DNA from: an uncultured Prevotellaceae bacterium | Lineage (GTDB): Bacteria; Bacteroidota; Bacteroidia; Bacteroidales; Muribaculaceae | DNA: 64,000 nt | Direction of reading: 5' to 3' | Assembly: GCA_900317325.1 (NCBI GenBank) | Contig: ONGE01000002.1 | Coordinates: forward strand, 186,001 to 250,000 | In this document: positions 26,753 to 36,195 of the stretch, piece by piece | Layout of the letters: the number at the start of each line of letters is the position of its first letter | How positions within the stretch are numbered: the first letter of the stretch is position 1 | The notes under the pieces: generated by a model | Database searches by the model: none | Told to the model about the DNA's origin: nothing | Seen by the model: the letters and a program-made list of their open reading frames with translations, nothing else | Position numbers and translations under genes: made by a program

Positions 26753-29485
26753 CTATTGATTCAGAATCATATCAATAACCACATTAACATCGGCGATATT
26801 CACCTCGCCATCACGATTGACGTCACCTTCACTGCTGGTCTTTCCTGAGAGAATCATATCAATGACCGCATTAACATCAGCGATATTCACCTCATTATCA
26901 CCGTTGACGTCACCAGGCACACCTTGTACCATCATGACCAACACGGCATTGCTCGGTGCCGAAAGCTGTCCGTCCTGGACTCCCTGCACACGATAGAGGA
27001 AACTTGTCGCAGGTGGCAGATCCTGAATCACGAGTGAGGTGCCGTTGCCAGCTGCCAGACCAACAAAACCATCGACAGGGCTCTGGTCGAGCGTGATATA
27101 GGCGACCTGAACATCATCAATAACGGCATAGCTTCCCTTACGCTCAAAGCGGATGCGCACCTGTGCAGCGCTGTCGATGGGCACAGTAACGACTTCGCCC
27201 TGGCTAGACATGTTCATTGTCTGTACTGGCAGCCACTCATCACCAGCTCGCTGCTCAATAACAAGCTGGTTGCTAGACATCTGCGAGCGCTGCCAGAACT
27301 TGAGCGACACAATCTTATTGTCGCCATAGTCAAACGACAAGTAGTCATCTTGCTTACTCAGCTGCAGTGAGGGTTTTGACTCACCGTACAGGACAGAACT
27401 GTACTGGGTCGAGTTGGTGTTCCAGCCTTGAGGCATTCCCTCGGCCTTGGTGTCAAAGCCGTACCCCTCGGCAATGGTATCGGAATAGACGTTGTTATAA
27501 ACTGTCAACATGTATCCCTCGGCACCATCTAGCGGTAACCAGTGCGCAGTGAAGCCCGTTGCAGTGATTTGGGTAGCCGGTGTTGCTACGGGGGCTGTCT
27601 CAACAAACTGGATATCGGTTGTTGTGGCATCGAGGGTGGCAGGTTCGCTCTCATAGGATGCGATTCTGCTCACTACCGTGATGCGATACTGTGTCATCGG
27701 CGACAAACCTGTTACTTGCACAGATTCGGGCTGGATATATGCCTTGTGGTCAAATCCATCGACAGCCACCGGCATGCCATCCTCTATCTGCTCGACAGTG
27801 ACAAGATACTCCTTGGCATCGGCCACCGCGCCCCAGGTGAACGTGAGCGATGTGCCCAGCACCTGCTCGACAACGATTTGAGGCTGAGTGGGCTTGTAGT
27901 CGGTTCTCGCCAGCAGGAAATTGACCGTGGTGTCGGTCTCCTCAACCAGGTCGAACGAGAAGATATTCTCACGAGCCCAACTCATGAAGTCGTAGGTCGT
28001 GACACGACCCGTCCCGGGGAAGGGGTCTCCGCCATAAGAGTTGTTGGTCTGCACGCGGTCGGCCTCAACAATGTCGATGCGCTGATGTGCAGCGTCGGCA
28101 TTGGCCTTGTTGCTGTGCCACAGTTCCAAGTCCCGGTCGATGTGCCACACCAGCATGCCATGGCCTGGCAGGGTGCTGTCCCAGCCCATCTGCTGCCGGT
28201 TCTCAAAGATAAAGAACTCACGTCCTTCGGTATCAGGTACAACAAGACGCAAGGCACTGTTGCTGGCCTGCAGTTCATGGACATTGAGGAGCCCAGGAGT
28301 GGCGGGGGTGATATCGGTATATTCAAGCCAACCCAGTTCGGCTCGCTCAAATGCCGAGAACGCAGGGGGCGTATTCTGGTTGTCGTTATAGGACCCTGCC
28401 GCCATCACATCCCAGATGCCGGGATGGAAGCCACCACCATAGCCTGTGTCATAGTGGTCAACAAGACCAAGAACATGGGCGAACTCATGCACAAACGTAC
28501 CGATGCCTACTGGCTTGAACAGCGGCCCGGTTCCATATCGGATCTCATTACTGGCGGCATATCGGTTGATATAGACACCGTCGAGCTGTGGCATTTCCTG
28601 GTGCCAATCCTCGTTGATTTTCCCAGCATGCGGCCAGATGGCATAGCTCTGTCCACTGTCGGCCTGTCCGAACCCGGCATAGAAGAAGTAGATGTTATCG
28701 ACCATCCCATCACCGTTGAGGTCATATTGCGAGAAATCCACCTCATCGTCGAGCATCAGGCAGGCATCAATGACCATCTGATAGGCCAGTGTGTCCAGCA
28801 TCTGCTGGCTGTCGCCACCATAGTAGCTTTGTGGATGTAACAGTTGAACGGGGCCCACCACGTCGAACTGTGGATCAAACTGGCCATTTGAGCAAGCATG
28901 GTAGTAGTCACGAGCCGAACCATTAGCACCATTCACATGGGTAAACCCCTCCTGATTGAGCATGTTATGATAGTAAGCGTATGGGTTGTCGACCGAGGTG
29001 AATTTGGTGTCGCTGAACTCCACCAAAATCACAAGCGTGCGCTGCGTGCCCCTGGTGGGAAAGTCATTGACCAAATAGGGATTGGCTGCATCCCGACGGT
29101 TGGCCCGCAGCTGTGCCGCCCGGCGCTCTATTGCCGGGATGTCGACATGACGCAGATAAGCCTCAACTTGGGCTGTGCGGCTTTCGGCTGGGGTTGCCAC
29201 TATGCCGCTACCCACAAGGCCTTGTGGAGTGAGACGGGCATACTCGTATGCACCGGTCTGTGCATTCTGCACGACAGGAAAGCCATCGTCGGTATATGCC
29301 ATGTAACCATGCTCGTCGCCCTGCAGCCGTATGGTGAGCGTCGTGCCGTCAGGCTGGGTCACCTTAATGGGTCCGGGATAAGCGGGGATAGCTTGTGCAG
29401 CAAGAACCCCGATAACCGACGCCGCCAGGATCAACAAGCATCGTGATAGGATTGGAATGATGCCAGTTCTCATAATCATGACCAT
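26753..29485 (-). CDS. Secreted M6-type metalloprotease with FN3 and dockerin-like domains
   Basis: A 910-residue exported protease (signal in residues 5-32; Met5 at 29473 is an alternative start). The M6/InhA-like catalytic domain contains the zinc motif H333-E-F-A-H337-V-L-G-L-V-D343 and downstream YNDNQNTPPAFSAFERAELGWL. Around 530-640 there is a fibronectin-III-like domain (LTFTWGAVADAKEYLVTV; LSPMTQYRITVVS), then a second and a jelly-roll-like segment with YLSFDYGDNKIVSLKFW. The last 55 residues are two dockerin/EF-hand repeats (GDVNGDNEVNIADVNAVIDM and GDVNRDGEVNIADVNVVIDM). It probably degrades extracellular proteins, including mucin or diet protein; the dockerin partner is unknown. 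Confidence 0.88.
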   Translation of the reverse strand: MVMIMRTGIIPILSRCLLILAASVIGVLAAQAIPAYPGPIKVTQPDGTTLTIRLQGDEHGYMAYTDDGFPVVQNAQTGAYEYARLTPQGLVGSGIVATPAESRTAQVEAYLRHVDIPAIERRAAQLRANRRDAANPYLVNDFPTRGTQRTLVILVEFSDTKFTSVDNPYAYYHNMLNQEGFTHVNGANGSARDYYHACSNGQFDPQFDVVGPVQLLHPQSYYGGDSQQMLDTLAYQMVIDACLMLDDEVDFSQYDLNGDGMVDNIYFFYAGFGQADSGQSYAIWPHAGKINEDWHQEMPQLDGVYINRYAASNEIRYGTGPLFKPVGIGTFVHEFAHVLGLVDHYDTGYGGGFHPGIWDVMAAGSYNDNQNTPPAFSAFERAELGWLEYTDITPATPGLLNVHELQASNSALRLVVPDTEGREFFIFENRQQMGWDSTLPGHGMLVWHIDRDLELWHSNKANADAAHQRIDIVEADRVQTNNSYGGDPFPGTGRVTTYDFMSWARENIFSFDLVEETDTTVNFLLARTDYKPTQPQIVVEQVLGTSLTFTWGAVADAKEYLVTVEQIEDGMPVAVDGFDHKAYIQPESVQVTGLSPMTQYRITVVSRIASYESEPATLDATTTDIQFVETAPVATPATQITATGFTAHWLPLDGAEGYMLTVYNNVYSDTIAEGYGFDTKAEGMPQGWNTNSTQYSSVLYGESKPSLQLSKQDDYLSFDYGDNKIVSLKFWQRSQMSSNQLVIEQRAGDEWLPVQTMNMSSQGEVVTVPIDSAAQVRIRFERKGSYAVIDDVQVAYITLDQSPVDGFVGLAAGNGTSLVIQDLPPATSFLYRVQGVQDGQLSAPSNAVLVMMVQGVPGDVNGDNEVNIADVNAVIDMILSGKTSSEGDVNRDGEVNIADVNVVIDMILNQ

Positions 29486-29544
29486 TAATTACAAGTGTGG
29501 ACAACCGCTTATCGGCGATTGTCCACACAAGATCATTAGCATTA

Positions 29545-32500
29545 TTACTTGATTATCTTCTTGCCGTTGATGATAATGATACCGCGAGCGGTCTCGGGAT
29601 CGACACGGCGACCCATCACGTCATAGGCATTTCCATCACCTTGAATCTGGTCGGCGTTGATTTCAACTACGGCAGAATTGTCAAAGATCACGTCCTGAAT
29701 GTCCTCCAGGAGCACGCGCACACCCTGAATCTCACTGACGGCCTCATAGGTCTCATAGTCCAGCATGTAGTAGCTCCAGAAGTAGTAGGCCGCATCGTCG
29801 TTGATGATAGCATCGGTGCAGGTGCTGGTGGCACTATCGCCCACCTTTTTTCCATAGACCTTACCCTCTGCGGTATTGATGCGCGCCACATATTGCTCGG
29901 TGGTTGACCAGTCGATTGAGTTGACATAGGCCAAGATATACTCACCATTGACGGCCTTCACGCCCGAGATGGTGTAACCACCGCTCATCTCACTGATGGG
30001 CATCTCGTCGCCGACGGGAGTTCCATCCATGTTGACAATCTGCATCGCCAGGTTGTGTCCGCTCCAGTCGCCAACGGTATAGAAGAATGCCACCTGCTGA
30101 TTGTCGGCATCATAGCAGTAACGAAGCCCCTCAATGCTGGCCTCAGGATTAATCAGATAGGGCTGAGTCAGCGTGGGAACACCAGTAGCATCGATGTGCT
30201 GCATGTAATACTTGGCATTGTAGGAGTTGTCGGCAAAGACGATGAACATGCCGCCGTTGCCATCGCTCTGGATGTCAAACAGGCTACCGGTGTAGGGCAG
30301 CGCCTGAATCTCGACGTCACCACTAATCTCGGTTGCCTCATGATCAGCCTCAAAGTCGGCATTGAGCACTTGGCTATAGACTTTCTTGTCCTGGCTGTAA
30401 ACCATGAGCAGGCCCTCGCCACTAGGTTGCAGGGTGGCAAATGCGCCAGGCATAGCCTTGGACTCCTCCCAGGCGAGTTGACCGTCGTTGTTGACGCGGT
30501 TCACATAGTAAGTGTGTGCCGAGTAGTCGTTGGCATTGCTAAAGGTTACATAATTATTGTCGCCGTTCCTCACGATATACTGCATGACATTACCATCAGC
30601 AGTGCTGGGGATCTTCACGCCGTCCAAAGTCCAATCGTGCAAACCAGTTGTGTTGTTCACCTTGTAAACATAAGGCTTGCTGTTCCAGCGGCTTGTCTCG
30701 TTGCGTGGGTCGGGATAGCTGACAATGAGATTGTTGTTGGCATCGGTAACCATGCCCATCATGGAAGTGCTTGACGAACTGGCCTGGGTGTTGAGTTTCA
30801 TACCCTCGTCTCCTAGCAGGCTGTAGCCCTCGACGTCAACCAACTGCACATTGGCGTCATAGCCTGTTGCCGAAGTGGTTGTCCAACCCAAGTAGAACTC
30901 ACCGTTGTCGGCCTGGACCACCTTCAGACTCTCGCCGCCAGTGCTGGCCAGCGTGGTGGGAGTGCCGTCCTCGTTCCATCCGCCATCAATTTTACCTGTC
31001 TGGCTGTAATAATAGTAGTTGGTGAATTCATACAGATCAACATCTACAGTGCTCTGGTTGTAGAAGTTATAAGTCTCCAGATACTTGTATTTCCTGAATT
31101 CTTCACTGTTGTTGGCAGTAATCCACTTGGTCATGTTCTCGGGACGCATGGTGAAGTCATAGGTGGTGATATAACCGTCATTAAGATACTTCGTGGTGCC
31201 CGAATAATAGGACCTGTCATATCCAGCCAGCACATAACCGTCATAGCCCTCAACATAATATACGTTCCAGTCATCGGCATCGTCCCATACCCAAGTTGTA
31301 GCACCAGTGCGGCGACCTCTCCAGTGGTGCGTTCCATTCTGGTTACCGTTCTCGTCATAGGTAACCTCTTCTTTAGAAGATCCTTGACGGAAGTTGGTCT
31401 CATTAGGTGTGAACGAGTAAGACTCCAGTCCACGATAGGTGCCGTCATCGTCAATGAAGCGGTATTCCTCCTCGGTCTTGATCATGATATCGGTGCCGGC
31501 CGTGAGTTTGCGCTCTCCCAGGTAGTAAGTCGGAGCTGTAGCTACAGGTTTATGGCGTGAAGTGTATCGGCGATACAGTTCAATGCCAGCACCGATGTTG
31601 GCATAGGAGCTACGCACACCCTCGGTCTCACCCGTCTCCAGCTCGGTGTAAGCAATTTCGTCATAAGTATAATAGGTGGTGTAATCCTGTTCGGCCGTGC
31701 GGTTGTATGATTCCTGGCGCACAAGGCGGCGCTGGTCGTCATAATAGTAGAGTGTCTTGCTATTGTTTTGCACATTTCCGCTTTGTGTAGTGTAGCCTCC
31801 ACGCCAGTCTTGATACTCAAAGTTCCAATATTTCCACTCCAGTTGAGTGAGAAGGTTGTTGTCATCATAAGTATTTTCCAGTCGGCTAATAGCCTGCCAA
31901 TGGTCATCCATCCAGACATACTGCTCTTGCAAGGCATCGTCGCCATCTGCTGTATACTCCCACTTCATGTTGGATGTGACGTCATTGCGTCCAACCCAGT
32001 CACCCTTGCTGGCATCCCAGTCATAGAGGAAATAGCTGGTCGTCCATCCATGCTCGTCGTATGTCGCGGTAGCACGTTGTGCCTTGACCCAGTCACCGGT
32101 GTTGGCATCCCAGGCGCTGTAAACCTCCTCGATGGTGTTTCCAGCTTCGTCGAGCGTGTACTCAGCCATCTGGGCAGGAATCCACTCCTCGTTGACGTAC
32201 TGGTAATAAATCATGGCCGTATAGGCTGCACCACCGTTACCATAGATGTACTCATACTTGTATGTGCCCTCGTTGGGGTCGTTGATGGCCCAGATAGCGA
32301 TGCAGTGTCCCTCGTCGTTCCACTCGTAGCCATACTCGCCATAATAGTTCCACTCGCCTGTCTCGGCATTAGGGACATAGTTGATGCAGCTCAATGGGCG
32401 TCCTGCCTCGTCATAGGTAAACACCTGCTTGCTCAGCGGGGTACCGTTGGGATCGTTCTTGCCCTCGCGCACCATGGTGCTGTCCATGCGCTCCTTGACT

Positions 32501-32778
32501 TTGCCAGCACGATAAGCTCTAGCATGTGCCAACAACTGCTGAGCACTCAAGAAACGTCCGTCCTGCTTCTGCTCGGAGAGCTTCTGCACTCGTTGCTCCC
32601 ACTGAGCCTTCTGCTCATCACCGGCAAGTCTCACACTGCCAGCTTCGGGAGTCACAACTTCTCGGCCTTGAATACGCTGGTCGAAGACCGACGGCTTGCC
32701 ACCGATCATCACCTTGGTGGTCTGTGCCATCATCAACAGTGGCATGCAGACGCTGAGTAGTAAAGTAATTTTTTTCAT
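29545..32778 (-). CDS. Giant secreted protein with YD-like repeats and sorting-like tail
   Basis: A 1077-residue exported protein (signal MKKITLLLSVCMPLLMMAQ). From about 120 to 380 it has degenerate repeats built on YDE.G........DW......W and ATATYDEHGWTTSYFLYDWD, resembling YD/RHS repeats of Bacteroidales surface proteins. The middle (about 390-640) has further YDENGNQNGTHHW units. The C-terminal third alternates NGxYILAYVNS and DGNGGMFIVFAD strands, like a propeller of short reporting repeats. The end NAYDVMGRRVD..TARGIIIINGKKIIK resembles type IX sorting tails. It is preceded by a consensus promoter. Function is unknown; adhesion or glycan binding would be guesses. Confidence 0.75.
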   Translation of the reverse strand: MKKITLLLSVCMPLLMMAQTTKVMIGGKPSVFDQRIQGREVVTPEAGSVRLAGDEQKAQWEQRVQKLSEQKQDGRFLSAQQLLAHARAYRAGKVKERMDSTMVREGKNDPNGTPLSKQVFTYDEAGRPLSCINYVPNAETGEWNYYGEYGYEWNDEGHCIAIWAINDPNEGTYKYEYIYGNGGAAYTAMIYYQYVNEEWIPAQMAEYTLDEAGNTIEEVYSAWDANTGDWVKAQRATATYDEHGWTTSYFLYDWDASKGDWVGRNDVTSNMKWEYTADGDDALQEQYVWMDDHWQAISRLENTYDDNNLLTQLEWKYWNFEYQDWRGGYTTQSGNVQNNSKTLYYYDDQRRLVRQESYNRTAEQDYTTYYTYDEIAYTELETGETEGVRSSYANIGAGIELYRRYTSRHKPVATAPTYYLGERKLTAGTDIMIKTEEEYRFIDDDGTYRGLESYSFTPNETNFRQGSSKEEVTYDENGNQNGTHHWRGRRTGATTWVWDDADDWNVYYVEGYDGYVLAGYDRSYYSGTTKYLNDGYITTYDFTMRPENMTKWITANNSEEFRKYKYLETYNFYNQSTVDVDLYEFTNYYYYSQTGKIDGGWNEDGTPTTLASTGGESLKVVQADNGEFYLGWTTTSATGYDANVQLVDVEGYSLLGDEGMKLNTQASSSSTSMMGMVTDANNNLIVSYPDPRNETSRWNSKPYVYKVNNTTGLHDWTLDGVKIPSTADGNVMQYIVRNGDNNYVTFSNANDYSAHTYYVNRVNNDGQLAWEESKAMPGAFATLQPSGEGLLMVYSQDKKVYSQVLNADFEADHEATEISGDVEIQALPYTGSLFDIQSDGNGGMFIVFADNSYNAKYYMQHIDATGVPTLTQPYLINPEASIEGLRYCYDADNQQVAFFYTVGDWSGHNLAMQIVNMDGTPVGDEMPISEMSGGYTISGVKAVNGEYILAYVNSIDWSTTEQYVARINTAEGKVYGKKVGDSATSTCTDAIINDDAAYYFWSYYMLDYETYEAVSEIQGVRVLLEDIQDVIFDNSAVVEINADQIQGDGNAYDVMGRRVDPETARGIIIINGKKIIK

Positions 32779-32843
32779 TGTAAAATCATTTATTTGGTGA
32801 ATAATGTTTAATCCTCATGAGATGTGCTGTTTTTTCTCACTAG

Positions 32844-32875
32844 CAAAATTAGCAGGAACGTCAAAGCCCGACAAA
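32844..32875 (-). promoter_or_regulatory. Bacteroidetes-type promoter for the giant secreted protein
   Basis: Minus-strand TTTG (32875-32872), a 20-nt spacer and TAATTTTG (32851-32844). The ATG at 32778 lies 65 nt downstream. Confidence 0.65.
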
Positions 32876-32883
32876 TAAATGAA

Positions 32884-32914
32884 TTCCGAAAAAAGCAATT
32901 TGCCTTTTTCGGAA
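32884..32914 (-). terminator. Inverted repeat, probable terminator of the TPR-AraC gene
   Basis: TTCCGAAAAA(A)GC pairs with GC(C)TTTTTCGGAA around a 5-nt loop. It lies 76 nt past the stop of the gene ending at 32990, and directly upstream of the next gene's promoter. Confidence 0.55.
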
Positions 32915-32989
32915 TAATTTTGCCTTTTTTGAACGTTTTTCGGACGTTTTTTAAACGTTTTTCAGAAAAACCACAACGTCCAAACCCCG

Positions 32990-34726
32990 TTATTTAACCA
33001 CTTCGATAAATGACTTTCGATAAGCCGAGGGCGACATGCCCACCTTGTCCTGGAAGAGTTTATAGAACGTTGAAATGGAGCCGAAACCCAAGTCGGCCGC
33101 AAGTTGCTTGAGGGGATAATCGATATGTTGCTTCTCTGATAGCGTGCGAATGGCTTCCTGCAACCTGTACTGGTTGATGAATTGCGACAAGTTCATGCCG
33201 CCGGAACACTCGCTGATGATGTTGGTCAGGTAGGACTTGTTGGTGCCTACCATCTGGGCAAGGGACTCGCGATTGAGCTGGGAGTCGGTATAGAGGCGCT
33301 CTTCCTCCATCAAGCGGCAAACCTCATTATATATGCGACGGGATTTCTCAGATGGAGTTGAGATGTCACTGACCTCGCTATCATTGCCCTCGTCCTCAAT
33401 GGGAGGTTGCTTGATTTCCTCATGTAATGAAGGTGTAGTCTCCAATTCCTTGATGCGGCTGTTCAGTTCCTTCTCTCGCTCGATGGATTCCATCTGTTGA
33501 CGAACGATATTCTTGTACAAGGCATTGCGGCGGTGCAGGTTGCGGATGCTGATCCACAGGATATAGCCCAACAAAAACACCAGGGCAATGAGGCTGCCGA
33601 TGATGATGCTGCGGTTCTTCAACTGCCGACGGTTGAACTCCAGTTGACGCTCCTGGTCAATGATACTGAAGGACATGTCGCGCTCGCGCTTCATGTGCTC
33701 ACGGTCACTAGCATTGGTCGAGTCTGCCAGTTCCTTGGCACGGGTCATGCAGCGCAGAGCCTCATCCTTATTGCCCATGGCATCATAGTTAAGCGCCATC
33801 AGCTCATAGATTTGTGACTTGACCAATTCTAATGTTTCACCGGTTTCCAGTTCGCGTTCCAGCCATCGGTTGGACTCCTGATAGAGCTTTTTCTCATGGC
33901 AGATGCGGGCCATGCGGTCATAGGCGTTGGCCAGCACCATCTTGTTACTGTTTTCTTCGGCCATTTTGATGGCCATCTCGGCATATCGTTCTGCCTCAGC
34001 CAGTTGTTTTCTGTCAAACAGGATATCGGCCAGTTCCACATAAGCGATTGCTATATCCTTGAAATCGTGTTTCTTACACACTTCAATCGCTCGATTGATA
34101 TAGATGGTGGCACTATCGAGTTCGGCTTTTAGATGATGGATTTCGCCCAAGTGTAAGGCTCCCAGAAACTCCACATGTGGATTCTTTTCTCGGATACCGA
34201 ACTGGTAACATTCACGGGCATAGCCTATTACGGTCGTATCCTGTTGCATCTGGGCGATGGTGCACATGTTGCCATAGATACTACCCTCAAGCTTGATATA
34301 ATCGCTGCGCTTAGCATGCTTGAGGCTTTCCATGAAATACCATTGTGCCAGATACATGTTCATGTTTACTGTAGCCTCATAGATGCCTATACTGTTGAGT
34401 GCTAGAGCCATCAGCGAATCATTTTCAAGTTCTGCACCCATTTTGCGAGTCCGGTCCAGATAGTCGTGGGCCTGGTTGACTTGATTGGTAAACAGGGCTG
34501 CAGCACCGGCATAAAAATAGGCATAGGCCTGGTCACGTTTGTTTCCATACTTGTTGGCTTGCTCAATATATTGCGCCGACTGCTTGGTAAGCCCATCATA
34601 ATCAAACTTATCCAGCATCTGGGCACATGCCGTGTGCATTCGCTCCAGCTGGCCATCACGCGCCGTTATGCTGGGGGCAAAAAATGATGCACATAATAGG
34701 ATGATAAGTATATACCGTATAGTCAT
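32990..34726 (-). CDS. TPR-transmembrane-AraC regulator
   Basis: A 578-residue regulator. A signal-like N-terminus (to residue 22) is followed by periplasmic TPR-like helices from about 30 to 350 (AYAYFYAGAAALFTNQVNQA; ATIYINRAIEVCKKHDFKD; AEAERYAEMAIKMAEEN). Then come a membrane helix at about 369-391 (IIIGSLIALVFLLGYILWIS), a coiled-coil linker, and a C-terminal AraC-type domain (about 470-575) with AQMVGTNKSYLTNIISE and LAADLGFGSISTFYKLFQDK. This layout resembles hybrid one-component sensors of Bacteroidetes that couple periplasmic signals to DNA binding without a kinase. It stands directly upstream of the giant secreted protein and protease genes, its likely targets. Confidence 0.88.
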   Translation of the reverse strand: MTIRYILIILLCASFFAPSITARDGQLERMHTACAQMLDKFDYDGLTKQSAQYIEQANKYGNKRDQAYAYFYAGAAALFTNQVNQAHDYLDRTRKMGAELENDSLMALALNSIGIYEATVNMNMYLAQWYFMESLKHAKRSDYIKLEGSIYGNMCTIAQMQQDTTVIGYARECYQFGIREKNPHVEFLGALHLGEIHHLKAELDSATIYINRAIEVCKKHDFKDIAIAYVELADILFDRKQLAEAERYAEMAIKMAEENSNKMVLANAYDRMARICHEKKLYQESNRWLERELETGETLELVKSQIYELMALNYDAMGNKDEALRCMTRAKELADSTNASDREHMKRERDMSFSIIDQERQLEFNRRQLKNRSIIIGSLIALVFLLGYILWISIRNLHRRNALYKNIVRQQMESIEREKELNSRIKELETTPSLHEEIKQPPIEDEGNDSEVSDISTPSEKSRRIYNEVCRLMEEERLYTDSQLNRESLAQMVGTNKSYLTNIISECSGGMNLSQFINQYRLQEAIRTLSEKQHIDYPLKQLAADLGFGSISTFYKLFQDKVGMSPSAYRKSFIEVVK

Positions 34727-34758
34727 TTAGAATAATCGCCATTAATCTTTGTTGTCTA

Positions 34759-34790
34759 CAAAGGTAATGATTTTATTATTAATGTGCAAA
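34759..34790 (-). promoter_or_regulatory. Bacteroidetes-type promoter for the TPR-AraC gene
   Basis: Minus-strand TTTG (34790-34787), exactly 20 nt spacer, TACCTTTG (34766-34759). The start codon is 32 nt downstream. Confidence 0.68.
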
Positions 34791-34796
34791 TGAGCC

Positions 34797-35258
34797 TCAA
34801 TCGGCTTTCCTGTCTGCTGGGGGTTGCCACAGGAAGAGGCCAACCGAGGTAGCCAGTTGACCAACGAGTTCCAACAAGGCTGGCGACGGGTTGTAAAGTG
34901 TCAGGCAAGTGTCGCCGCCGCTGGCGGTAATCAGTGACTCGCCATCGTCAATCAGGAGGCACAGGTGGCCGTTTTGTAGGCTCTCCATCAGCCACTTTTC
35001 CAGCATCCTGGGATCAGGATAGAGCCATTCATCACCTCCATCGCGGCTCACCAGCAGGTCGTGGTAGCAGTTCAGTTTCAACACCACGTCAATAAATTGA
35101 CGGCACAACCGTTCACGTTGCGGATCTTGCAGATAGTACTGCTCGACAGCGAAGAATTGTCCCCTGCTGTCCTGCGGCACCTGCATCGGCAGGAAGTCAA
35201 TCACCCAATAAGGTGTGTCCAATAACCGCTCGACTTTTTCGTTAAAATCATTCTCCAT
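34797..35258 (-). CDS. Conserved hypothetical protein, possible PASTA-locus partner
   Basis: A 153-residue soluble protein without signal or membrane segment. The ATG at 35258 was chosen over an upstream frame start at 35336 because MENDFNEKVERLLDTPYW opens a plausible protein and a TAATTTTG box (35275-35268) lies just upstream of it. The centre is rich in aromatic and acidic residues: VIDFLPMQVPQDSRGQFFAV, DLLVSRDGGDEWLYPDPRML, LITASGGDTCLTLYNPS. I do not recognise the family. It is divergent from the PASTA-rluD genes, with a 115-nt region holding promoters for both directions. Confidence 0.68.
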   Translation of the reverse strand: MENDFNEKVERLLDTPYWVIDFLPMQVPQDSRGQFFAVEQYYLQDPQRERLCRQFIDVVLKLNCYHDLLVSRDGGDEWLYPDPRMLEKWLMESLQNGHLCLLIDDGESLITASGGDTCLTLYNPSPALLELVGQLATSVGLFLWQPPADRKAD

Positions 35259-35313
35259 AATCACTTGCAAAATTAGCAATTTTTTCAAATCCGAAAAAAA
35301 TCGGGACAGCATG

Positions 35314-35344
35314 TTTGTGTTGCCAGTGAAAAACACTACCTTTG
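35314..35344 (+). promoter_or_regulatory. Bacteroidetes-type promoter for PASTA-rluD
   Basis: TTTG at 35314-35317, 19-nt spacer, TACCTTTG at 35337-35344. The GTG start at 35374 lies 29 nt downstream, which supports the non-ATG start. Confidence 0.62.
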
Positions 35345-35373
35345 CAAATTGTAACTAAATATATAGATTTACC

Positions 35374-36189
35374 GTGAGCAATAACAAGGACAACAATACG
35401 GGCGGCTTTAACCGCTTTCGTGACCGCCATCCCATCCTGGTGAACTCGGGACTGATGGTATTGGCACTGCTGGCATTGGGCTATATCGCCCTGCTGTTTA
35501 TTGACGTTTTCACCTCTCATGGTCAGCAGGTTCAGGTGCCTGACGTGCGCAACCTGCCGTTGGAGAAGGCCATCGACATCCTTGAGGATGCCGGATTGCG
35601 CTGGGAGATCAGCGACTCGACCACATTCTATGAGAACTACAAGCCGGGCACGGTCATCGACCAGGATCCCAAGGCTAAATCCTATATCAAGAAAATCCGT
35701 ATCATCTACCTGAATGTGAACGCCATGCATGCGCCCATCATCGCGTTGCCCAAGCTGGTTGACCTGCCTGGACGACAAGGAGCAGCGACCCTCAAGGCCA
35801 TGGGCTTCAAGCATGTAACCATTGACAGTGTGCCCAGCGAGATGGGCGGTCTGATTCTGCAAGTGACCGTCGATGGCCATAACGTGGCCCCCGGAAAGCC
35901 CGTGAGCGTGAACAGCCAGATCAAGATCACCGTGGGTGACGGCTCTATTGTGGACATCAATCCCGAACAGATTCTTGATCCTGAGATGCTGGATTCTATC
36001 GATGAAGCCAACTACCAGGATGCCCAGAAGAACTACGAGGAAGAGTTGAAGGCTGCACAGGCCCGCGCCGAGCAGGAACGCAAGGCACAAGCCGCCCAGG
36101 AGAACCAAGACAAGAAGAAAGACGACAAAAAGAAAGACGACAAGAAGTCATCGGACAAGAAAAAAGAACAGGACAAGAAGAAGAATTAA
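35374..36189 (+). CDS. PASTA-domain membrane protein, GTG start
   Basis: A 271-residue protein with a cytosolic N-terminus, one membrane helix (residues about 22-45, VNSGLMVLALLALGYIALLF) and periplasmic PASTA domains (about 50-115: VQVPDVRNLPLEKAIDILED, PGTVIDQDPKA; about 125-190: PKLVDLPGRQGAATLKAMG, PGKPVSVNSQIKITVG). A charged tail from about 225 is extremely Lys/Asp-rich. PASTA modules bind muropeptides. In Bacteroidales such a gene normally heads a PASTA-rluD-ddl cell-wall unit. The GTG start is set by the promoter and by the absence of an in-frame ATG nearby. The stop is 6 nt from rluD. Confidence 0.88.
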   Translation: MSNNKDNNTGGFNRFRDRHPILVNSGLMVLALLALGYIALLFIDVFTSHGQQVQVPDVRNLPLEKAIDILEDAGLRWEISDSTTFYENYKPGTVIDQDPKAKSYIKKIRIIYLNVNAMHAPIIALPKLVDLPGRQGAATLKAMGFKHVTIDSVPSEMGGLILQVTVDGHNVAPGKPVSVNSQIKITVGDGSIVDINPEQILDPEMLDSIDEANYQDAQKNYEEELKAAQARAEQERKAQAAQENQDKKKDDKKKDDKKSSDKKKEQDKKKN

Positions 36190-36195
36190 TCCCTC

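Noticed and set aside
27542..28840. 432-codon plus-strand open frame
   Set aside because: Antisense to the M6 protease, which has its zinc motif and dockerin tail; no independent support.
32990..34726. Hybrid two-component system
   Set aside because: No histidine kinase or receiver domain is present; only TPR, one membrane helix and AraC-type HTH.
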